DNA of 11,137 nt from assembly GCA_946614405.1 (NCBI GenBank), contig CAMOGZ010000028.1, positions 1-11,137 of the forward strand. Direction: 5' to 3'. A program made the translations under genes and the position numbers. Below are positions 7,259-11,137 of this stretch, piece after piece. Position 1 is the stretch's first letter, and every line of letters begins with the position of its first letter. The notes under the pieces are model-generated. The model saw nothing but the letters and a program-made list of their open reading frames with translations. It searched no databases and was not told where the DNA came from. This DNA is from an uncultured Eubacterium sp. (GTDB taxonomy: Bacteria > Bacillota > Clostridia > Peptostreptococcales > Anaerovoracaceae).

Positions 7259-8389
7259 TTATTTGAAGGATCTTCCGATCCCGATAAACGGTCTCTTAAC
7301 ATGATCTGAGAACTCATACATATCATTCTGTGATATGAGATTGTACAGATCCGACGCCAATATATCCTGATGCAGTGTGGGCAGGATCTCCGGATGTGCC
7401 TCCGCTTCCTTATTGATGTTAGTCAGAATGGGAAGCCGGCTGGATTCCCGTTTCTTTACTTCCTTCAGGAAAGCGGCTCCCGCAGGGCTCAGTGCAAGGA
7501 TCCGGATATAGGGAGATGCCCCGGTGATCTGATCTCCGGTGATCCCCAGCAGGACCTGGGTCAAAAGCCTCTGGATCCTGGTACGGGTATACGCCTTGGA
7601 CTTCAGCCGGTCCACCAGTTCCTCCAGTGTGGACGCGTAACGGACCTCTTGCTTCAGTTTCCGTCCCAGGCCTTCCCCGGCGGAATCGATGCGCTCCAGT
7701 TCTTCCGCGCTCATCTGAAGAATGCGGCTGCGAACCAGCAGGAAATACCGCTCCTCCCGGTCTTGCAGAAATGCCCCCATCTCCTTCTCAAGCCCTGCCC
7801 GGATGGAGCTTGCTGTCTGATGATGGGATTCTCCTGTCCGCTTCACCGTAACAGGCTGAAGGGTCCTGCAGCTGTTCAGGTATTCTATGGCAAGGATATT
7901 ATTGGGCTCTTCCAGTATGGAAAGATCGAATCCCGGTTCCATCCCGGCGATGGCATTCATCCTGGCTCTCGGATAAGATTCCCCTCTCCGGATCCGCAGG
8001 CGAACGCCCTCCTGGATTTCTTCCTGATTCTCGCGCAAAAACCGGGCAGCGGCCTCCAGTTCCCGGATGTCTCCGGACTCACTTCCGAAGGCAAGATAGT
8101 CGATGCATCCGAACCCCTCCAGTACGGAGAGCGCACCGGAAGCAAAGTACTGGGCACTGCCACAGGAATAAACGCATGGAAGCTCTGCCACCAGATCGCA
8201 GCCTCCCTTCACGGCAGCCTCTGCCCGGGTCCATTTGTCATAGACCGCAGGTTCCCCCCGCTGGGTGAAGTCACCGCTCATGACGGAAACGCATATCTCC
8301 GCTCCGGTAATACGGCGGGCTTCCCCGATCAGGTAGCGATGCCCCTCGTGAAAAGGATTGTATTCTGCTACGATGCCAAAGCTCTTCAT
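7259..8389 (-). CDS. tmcAL: tRNA(Met) cytidine acetate ligase TmcAL (YlbM family)
   Basis: The B. subtilis family member activates acetate with ATP and transfers the acetyl group to the wobble cytidine (C34) of elongator tRNA-Met, making ac4C. This protein has 376 residues, close to the usual 380-420. The nucleotidyltransferase fold is marked by GIVAEYNPFHEGHRYLI with HxGH at H14-H17, and by SGDFTQRGEP at 38-47. Further family blocks are EPNNILAIEYL (161-171), the SSIR loop (194-197) and SKAYTRTRIQR (264-274), probably for RNA binding. The ATG at 8389 shares one base with the preceding stop (TAATG), so translation is probably coupled. Its neighbour ackA also handles acetate: it makes acetate while this enzyme uses it. 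Older annotations call this family a predicted nucleotidyltransferase or UPF0348. Confidence 0.92.
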   Translation of the reverse strand: MKSFGIVAEYNPFHEGHRYLIGEARRITGAEICVSVMSGDFTQRGEPAVYDKWTRAEAAVKGGCDLVAELPCVYSCGSAQYFASGALSVLEGFGCIDYLAFGSESGDIRELEAAARFLRENQEEIQEGVRLRIRRGESYPRARMNAIAGMEPGFDLSILEEPNNILAIEYLNSCRTLQPVTVKRTGESHHQTASSIRAGLEKEMGAFLQDREERYFLLVRSRILQMSAEELERIDSAGEGLGRKLKQEVRYASTLEELVDRLKSKAYTRTRIQRLLTQVLLGITGDQITGASPYIRILALSPAGAAFLKEVKKRESSRLPILTNINKEAEAHPEILPTLHQDILASDLYNLISQNDMYEFSDHVKRPFIGIGRSFK

Positions 8390-8949
8390 TATTTCCGGGA
8401 TCCCCGATCATCCTCGTACATCCAGTCTTCACCGTTCTTAGTCCTGTAAGCCATCTCTTTCAGTTCGTCACGGTTGCGCTGGAGCACCTCGCCCATATTA
8501 TCAAAGGTACGGGCCATATAGTTAAATAACTCGTTGAGATATTTCCCGTTGACTTCATCGAATTTGCCCTGCATATCGTACAGAGTCTTATCCAGATAAT
8601 CATAGGTGCGCATCTTCAGCATAGTGGAATATTCCTGCGCTTCCCTGGTGATCTGGTCCGCCTGCTTGCGGGCGCGATTGGTGATGTCATGATCATCCAC
8701 GAGATAATCCGCCTGTTTCTTCGCTTCCACGATGATCTTCTCGTATTCTGTCTTCGCTTCGGAGAGGATGCGGTCCTTCTCGTCCTTCACCCACTTCGCC
8801 TGCTGAACATCATCCGGCAGGCTGGTACGGATCTCCTTCACGATATCCAGAAGCTCGCCTCCGTCGATCATGATCTTATTGGTAAGTGGAACGGCAGATG
8901 CTGTTTCCACGATATCTTCGATTTCATCCAGTAAATCAAGTACTGTCAT
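8389..8949 (-). CDS. Coiled-coil protein of unknown function, possibly SepIVA/DivIVA-like
   Basis: The 186-residue protein is acidic to neutral, with no signal peptide, no membrane segment and no nucleotide-binding motif. Residues 1-16 are a short helix-like LLDEIEDIVETA segment. Residues 19-53 form a conserved-looking block with VPLTNK, GGELLDIVKEIRTSLPDDV and QAKWV. Residues 54-170 are rich in A, E, K, Q and R and probably make a long coiled coil with repeats such as EAKTEYEKIIVEAKKQAD. Clostridial relatives are often labelled 'ATPase' or 'ATP synthase subunit' because of coiled-coil similarity, which I do not believe. The N-terminal block and the place beside coaD resemble mycobacterial SepIVA (Rv2927c), a DivIVA-like septation factor; that link is inference. 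ATG at 8949 has AGGAGG just upstream. It lies 15 bp after coaD and shares a base with tmcAL, so it belongs to the operon. Confidence 0.85.
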   Translation of the reverse strand: MTVLDLLDEIEDIVETASAVPLTNKIMIDGGELLDIVKEIRTSLPDDVQQAKWVKDEKDRILSEAKTEYEKIIVEAKKQADYLVDDHDITNRARKQADQITREAQEYSTMLKMRTYDYLDKTLYDMQGKFDEVNGKYLNELFNYMARTFDNMGEVLQRNRDELKEMAYRTKNGEDWMYEDDRGSRK

Positions 8950-8964
8950 GTTCCCTCCTGATAA

Positions 8965-9444
8965 TTATACTCTTTCCTTCATACGCTCTAAAACGGACTC
9001 TGGCACCAGTCCCTCGGCATTGCCGTGCAGACTGACTACTTCCTTCACCATACTGGAACTGAGAAAGGTGTAGGCGGGATCCGCCATCAGAAACACCGAT
9101 TCAATTCCGGGATCAAATAACCTCGCATTCATGTGCGCCATCTGGATCTCATAATCGAAATCTCCGGCTGAGCGCAGCCCTCTGACAACCGCCTGGAAAT
9201 GATTCCGGTTCACATAGTCCGCCAATAACCCTTGAAAGCAGTCCACCTTTACATTGGGAAGAAAGGAGGTCACTTCTGTGATCATCTCCACACGTTCTTC
9301 CTTGGTAAACATCGGATTCTTTGCCGGGTTCACGATGACCCCCACCACCAGCTCATCATACATGCGGGATGCACGGGTGATGATATCCAGATGTCCGTTT
9401 GTGATGGGATCAAAGGATCCGGTGTACAAAGCCCTGACTGCCAT
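8965..9444 (-). CDS. coaD: Phosphopantetheine adenylyltransferase
   Basis: The enzyme transfers AMP from ATP to 4'-phosphopantetheine to make dephospho-CoA, the penultimate and often regulated step of coenzyme A synthesis. The 159 residues match the usual hexameric bacterial enzyme. The nucleotidyltransferase motif GSFDPITNGH spans 9-18, including the TxGH signature with H18. K42 sits in NPAKNPMF, R88 to R91 in the RGLR stretch, and the C-terminal SSSMVKEV at 129-136 stands for the family's ISSTxVRE block. ATG at 9444 overlaps the rsmD stop by one base as TAATG, with GGAGGA inside the rsmD end as ribosome binding site. The rsmD-coaD pairing is widely conserved in bacteria, which supports both calls. 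Confidence 0.97.
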   Translation of the reverse strand: MAVRALYTGSFDPITNGHLDIITRASRMYDELVVGVIVNPAKNPMFTKEERVEMITEVTSFLPNVKVDCFQGLLADYVNRNHFQAVVRGLRSAGDFDYEIQMAHMNARLFDPGIESVFLMADPAYTFLSSSMVKEVVSLHGNAEGLVPESVLERMKERV

Positions 9445-10022
9445 TATTCCTCCTCCGGTTGTGACTGGTCTTCCCTGTCCTCCTTGCGCCGGTAAATGCT
9501 GACCATCGTCTTTCCGTATCGTCTCCTGCGGTCGCAGTAGAACCGCTCTGTTTCTTCCGGCATGGGGTCCATGGTACCATGTTCTGTTAATATTATACCG
9601 TTTCTTGCCAATAAATCAAGTTCATCGATGATCTGAAAGCAATTTTCATAGAGGCCGGCATGATACGGCGGATCCAGCAGGAACACATCCACTTTCTCAT
9701 GGATGCGCTGCAGGCATTTCTGATAATCTCCGTGAAGGATCACAGCCTTGTCCTGGGCTCCGCAATGCAGTATGTTTCCCTTGGTCAGCCGGATGCTGTC
9801 TTTGGAGCTGTCGCAGAAATAGCAAGTTCTGGCCCCTCTGGACAGCGCTTCGATCCCCAGATTTCCGGTTCCTGTAAACAGATCACAGAAGACCCTGTCA
9901 TAGGTATCATTCATTAATATATTGAAAATAGCTTCTTTTACTTTATCTGAGGTCGGTCTGATGTCCCGGCCAATGGGGGTCTCCAGTTTCCGGCCGCGGT
10001 ATTCTCCCGTGATCACTCTCAT
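9444..10022 (-). CDS. rsmD: 16S rRNA (guanine(966)-N(2))-methyltransferase RsmD
   Basis: This SAM-dependent enzyme methylates N2 of G966 in 16S rRNA, near the ribosomal P site. It has 192 residues, typical of the family. Signature regions are MRVITGEYRGRKLETP at the N-terminus, RPTSDKVKEAIFNIL at 22-36, the SAM-binding motif DLFTGTGNLGIEALSRGA at 47-64 and the catalytic DPPY at 117-120. The glycine-rich loop reads TGTGNLG where many homologues have AGSGALG, a conservative change. The C-terminus ends in an acidic and glutamine-rich tail (EDREDQSQPEEE) beyond the fold. ATG at 10022 is preceded by AGGAGG. The gene follows recG after 34 bp and overlaps coaD by one base. Confidence 0.96.
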   Translation of the reverse strand: MRVITGEYRGRKLETPIGRDIRPTSDKVKEAIFNILMNDTYDRVFCDLFTGTGNLGIEALSRGARTCYFCDSSKDSIRLTKGNILHCGAQDKAVILHGDYQKCLQRIHEKVDVFLLDPPYHAGLYENCFQIIDELDLLARNGIILTEHGTMDPMPEETERFYCDRRRRYGKTMVSIYRRKEDREDQSQPEEE

Positions 10023-10056
10023 AACATGTTCCTCCTGTCAATATGATTCATTCAGG

Positions 10057-11137
10057 TCACAGTTCCAGTTTGATATCCTCCCCGAACATCTTCTCCACTC
10101 GTCTGCGCAGTTCCCTGTTTTCAGTCTGGTGAAGGGCCGGGTCCTGCTGCAGGATCTCCGACGCGGCATCCCTGGCCTTCTCCAGCACATCGCTGTGAGA
10201 TACGATGTCTCCGATATGCATCTCCGGAAGCCCATGCTGCCTCGTCCCGAAGATCTCACCGGGACCCCGCAGATTCAGGTCTTCCTCTGCGATCCGGAAG
10301 CCGTCCGTGGTCTCACAAAGGATACGCACCCGCTCTCTGGCCACATCGGATTCGCTGTCCAGGATCAGATAGCAATAGGACTGATCGGCTCCTCTTCCCA
10401 CACGGCCCCTCAGCTGGTGCAGCTGAGCCAGACCGAACCGTTCACAGTTTTCGATCACCATCACAGTGGCATTGGCCACATTGATCCCGATCTCGATCAC
10501 AACGGTGGAGACCAGAACATCGATCCTGCCCTCTGCGAACTCTTCCATGACGCGGTCTTTCTCGTCCTGTTTCAGGCCGCCGTGGATCAGTCCCAGAGTC
10601 ATTCCCTTCAATTCTTTCTGGAGTTCCTTATACAGTTCCTCCGCTGATTTTGCTTCTATCTTATCAGAGTCCTCGATCAGAGGTGCGACGATGTAGGCCT
10701 GGTGGCCTGCCTCCACCTCGCGGATCACTCTCTGATATACTTGCTTTCTCTCTTCTCTGTTTGCAGAGACCGTCCGGATCTGCTTGCGTCCCACTGGCAT
10801 GGTATCGATCACCGAAAGGTCCAGTTCCCCATACAGGATCACCGCCAGAGTCCGGGGAATCGGGGTCGCCGTCATGACCATGACGTTGGGACGGTCACCC
10901 TTTGCCGACAGGCGATGCCTTTGTTCCACGCCGAATCGATGTTGCTCGTCGGTGATCACAAGTCCCAGGTCCCGGAACTGCACTGTGGGCTGAAGGATGG
11001 CATGGGTGCCCACCAGGATCTGAATGTCCCCGGAGGCGAGATCCTCCAGCACAGAACGTCTCTCCGCCGCCTTCATTCCGCCATAGAGAAGTCCGACACG
11101 GATCCCGTAGGGATGGAAATCGTGGCTCAGAGTATCG
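10057..11137 (-). CDS. recG: ATP-dependent DNA helicase RecG, C-terminal part (5' end outside the window)
   Basis: RecG is a superfamily 2 helicase that reverses stalled forks and processes branched DNA. About 359 codons are visible, roughly the last half of a protein usually near 680 residues; the wedge domain and the Walker A motif lie off the right edge. The frame is open through 11137, so the methionine at 11076 is internal and not a start. Visible motifs include GLLYGGMKAAERR, motif Ia/Ib (VGTHAI), the RecG-type motif II DEQHR (10936-10950), motif III VMTATPIPRTLA, motif V STVVIEIGINV and motif VI QLRGRVGRG. DEQHR separates RecG from RecQ- and RecA-like enzymes. LNLRGPGEIFGTRQHG near the C-terminus fits the TRG and hook region that couples ATP use to DNA movement. 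It is followed by rsmD after 34 bp with no terminator. Confidence 0.96.
   Translation of the reverse strand, partial: DTLSHDFHPYGIRVGLLYGGMKAAERRSVLEDLASGDIQILVGTHAILQPTVQFRDLGLVITDEQHRFGVEQRHRLSAKGDRPNVMVMTATPIPRTLAVILYGELDLSVIDTMPVGRKQIRTVSANREERKQVYQRVIREVEAGHQAYIVAPLIEDSDKIEAKSAEELYKELQKELKGMTLGLIHGGLKQDEKDRVMEEFAEGRIDVLVSTVVIEIGINVANATVMVIENCERFGLAQLHQLRGRVGRGADQSYCYLILDSESDVARERVRILCETTDGFRIAEEDLNLRGPGEIFGTRQHGLPEMHIGDIVSHSDVLEKARDAASEILQQDPALHQTENRELRRRVEKMFGEDIKLEL

Noticed and set aside
7370..8449. A 359-codon open frame on the plus strand opposite tmcAL
   Set aside because: It covers tmcAL and runs into the next gene. Its composition is shadow-like and no protein family is recognisable.
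10057..11076. A complete 339-residue helicase starting at the methionine at 11076
   Set aside because: The frame stays open to the window edge and encodes RecG sequence upstream of this methionine (HPYGIRVGLLYGG), so the gene is a fragment cut by the edge.

Overview
The window is a stretch of ordinary bacterial housekeeping chromosome. Every gene I can support reads on the minus strand, so the description runs from the right edge to the left. The proteins, the strong AAGGAGG-type ribosome binding sites, the sigma-A-type promoters and the roughly balanced base composition all suggest an anaerobic Firmicute of class Clostridia, most like Lachnospiraceae. That placement rests on protein resemblance and gene order recalled from memory, not on a search.

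From right to left, the first block is recG (cut by the right edge), rsmD, coaD, a coiled-coil protein without an established name, tmcAL (ylbM) and ackA. Gaps are -1 to 34 bp, and two junctions share a base as TAATG, so this is probably one operon. It covers DNA repair and fork restart, 16S rRNA methylation, coenzyme A synthesis, tRNA-Met wobble acetylation and acetate kinase. The coiled-coil gene has the position and the sequence character of the mycobacterial septation protein SepIVA, and it is the most interesting item here.

Next comes rpmF (ribosomal protein bL32). It has two consensus-like promoters in its 129-bp upstream gap and a clear intrinsic terminator 16 bp beyond its stop codon. 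The DUF177/YceD gene that usually precedes rpmF is absent from this spot.

The last block is asd, uppP, ftsK/spoIIIE and rimO (cut by the left edge). It starts from a near-perfect extended -10 promoter just past the rpmF terminator, and its gaps are 3 to 28 bp. It joins amino-acid and diaminopimelate supply, lipid carrier recycling for wall synthesis, chromosome translocation at the septum, and modification of ribosomal protein S12. Both uppP and ftsK start with TTG.

No intergenic stretch exceeds 130 bp. I see no tRNA or rRNA genes, CRISPR arrays, insertion sequences, phage genes or defence genes. No novel multi-gene system is evident. The open questions are the coiled-coil protein, the missing YceD gene with the changed gene order after rpmF, and the consecutive TTG starts.
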